Of a DNA stretch of 14,645 bases, positions 14,170-14,645 are shown in pieces. The first letter of the stretch is position 1, and every line of letters starts with the position of its first letter. The notes under the pieces were generated by a model that was given only the letters and a program-made list of their open reading frames with translations, did not search any database and was not told the origin of the DNA. The position numbers and the translations under genes are program-made. The stretch covers positions 1-14,645 of the forward strand of contig JBBSQE010000066.1 in the NCBI GenBank assembly GCA_038258095.1. Direction: 5' to 3'. This stretch comes from JBBSQE01 sp038258095. Lineage in GTDB: Bacteria; Actinomycetota; Thermoleophilia; Solirubrobacterales; 70-9.

Positions 14170-14474
14170 CGCCGTCGGAGCGCCTTCCCGACGCCGTCCG
14201 CGACACGTCCTGCAAGGCGGACGCCGGCGACCGCCGTTCCTGCGGCGGCCTCGGCGGACACGCGTGCCACCTCACCGGCCGCCGAGGTGACGGAAGGCCT
14301 CCCGGGCTCGGGTACAGCCGGGTCGGCGGGGTCCTCCTCGGCACGAGGACCGCCCTCGGCGGAGACCTTCGCCGCTGCGGCGGCGGCGGCCTTCCGGGCC
14401 TCGGCACGCCTGCGCGTCGGCACGCCGGGTCGGGTCTTGGGGAGCCCGCTGAGCAGGCCCTTGTCGTCGCCCAT
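14166..14474 (-). CDS. Small Ala-rich hypothetical protein, first gene of BrkB operon
   Basis: 102 residues: MGDDKGLLSGLPKTRPGVPT, a basic Ala-rich stretch (RRRAEARKAAAAAAAKVSAE), an acidic Pro-rich middle, and a C-terminal small-residue helix with a basic end (AAGTAVAGVRLAGRVADGVG then KALRRR). The last part could be an amphipathic or weakly membrane-associating helix. No known domain; a similar small gene seems to travel with yihY in Thermoleophilia, from memory. The start at 14474 has a strong SD (GAGGAGG, 7-base spacer). An in-frame ATG at 14498 lies ten bases after a TACCGT hexamer and could be a leaderless alternative, adding eight residues. Its stop is shared with the CTGA start of BrkB. 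Confidence 0.68.
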   Translation of the reverse strand: MGDDKGLLSGLPKTRPGVPTRRRAEARKAAAAAAAKVSAEGGPRAEEDPADPAVPEPGRPSVTSAAGEVARVSAEAAAGTAVAGVRLAGRVADGVGKALRRR

Positions 14475-14481
14475 CGGATCG

Positions 14482-14488
14482 CCTCCTC
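14482..14488 (-). promoter_or_regulatory. Shine-Dalgarno GAGGAGG deciding the start at 14474
   Basis: Minus-strand GAGGAGG followed by seven bases and ATG at 14474. It is one of the strongest ribosome-binding sites in the window and favours this start over 14498 and 14522. Confidence 0.6.
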
Positions 14489-14508
14489 GGGTGTCCATAC
14501 GCTCGTTC

Positions 14509-14514
14509 ACGGTA
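14509..14514 (-). promoter_or_regulatory. Candidate extended -10 (TGT-TACCGT) for the BrkB operon
   Basis: Minus-strand TGTTACCGT, the same form as TGTTACAGT before the LapA-like gene. Transcription would begin around 14500, giving either a leader carrying the SD at 14482-14488 or a near-leaderless ATG at 14498. Confidence 0.35.
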
Positions 14515-14549
14515 ACAACCACTCCCGGCGCCGCATGGCGATTCGGGCA

Positions 14550-14578
14550 TTGACTTCAGTTAGTGAAGCGGTTATCCT
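14550..14578 (+). promoter_or_regulatory. Sigma70-like promoter TTGACT-N17-TATCCT with inverted repeat in the spacer, facing out of the window
   Basis: TTGACT (14550-14555), a 17-base spacer and TATCCT (14573-14578) give the best -35/-10 pair seen in the window. CTTCA-GTTAG-TGAAG (14553-14567) is a perfect 5-base inverted repeat overlapping the -35, placed where a repressor such as a TetR-family protein could bind. The expected transcript runs right; a GTG at 14595 and an ATG at 14629 are possible starts of a gene beyond the edge, but neither can be supported from the ~50 bases left. Confidence 0.45.
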
Positions 14579-14645
14579 GCCGCGAGGCGTTTAAGTGCCC
14601 CGAGTACGCCCACCGCAGGCCCTCTGCAATGCAGACCGTAGCGCG

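Noticed and set aside
1..14645. A new multi-gene defence, biosynthetic or mobile system; CRISPR, tRNA or insertion sequences
   Set aside because: No spaced repeat array, transposase, integrase, cloverleaf or defence gene cluster was found; the genes are mostly housekeeping in separate transcription units.

Overview
High-GC DNA with dense, mostly intact genes. The gene mix suggests an actinobacterium, most likely class Thermoleophilia (Solirubrobacterales/Gaiellales-like): F420-dependent luciferase-like oxidoreductases, ergothioneine genes, a GlpX-type fructose bisphosphatase, Flp-like prepilin leaders on secreted proteins, and lineage-typical hypothetical proteins beside a YihY/BrkB protein. 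The taxonomic call is inference from gene content and composition. No tRNA, rRNA, insertion sequence, CRISPR array or defence island was seen.

Layout. 1-869: 3' part of an F420-dependent LLM oxidoreductase. 914-3803: three-gene proton-translocating transhydrogenase operon (pntAA-pntAB-pntB). 3804-4088 (-): small LapA-domain membrane protein, convergent with pntB with zero gap. 4228-5181: prepilin-anchored extracellular protein with a Vps62/DUF946-like domain. 5221-5982 (-): short-chain dehydrogenase of the type-2 3-hydroxyacyl-CoA dehydrogenase kind. 6092-8325: egtB-egtD ergothioneine pair. 8267-8961 (-): frameshifted relic of an AbiEi/DUF559-type protein with a perfect palindrome around its start codon. 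9004-9936 (-): second LLM oxidoreductase. 10039-10536: four-helix membrane protein. 10556-11572: glpX. 11581-12537: atypical SDR following glpX. 12558-14474 (-): overlapping three-gene operon of a small Ala-rich protein, YihY/BrkB and a conserved hypothetical protein. The right edge carries a promoter facing out of the window.

How the genes fit together: several act on redox balance and nicotinamide or deazaflavin cofactors (transhydrogenase, two F420 enzymes, SDRs, ergothioneine), but they sit in separate transcription units on both strands, so this reads as ordinary chromosomal housekeeping and not one new system. The most useful observations are fine-scale. A recurring TAGGCT/TANNNT hexamer lies 6-10 bases before several first-gene start codons, which suggests leaderless transcription. 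The BrkB gene appears to start at a CTG inside a CTGA overlap. The AbiEi-like relic can be restored by one base and has a palindromic start site. One secreted protein fuses a type IVb prepilin leader to a Vps62-like domain.
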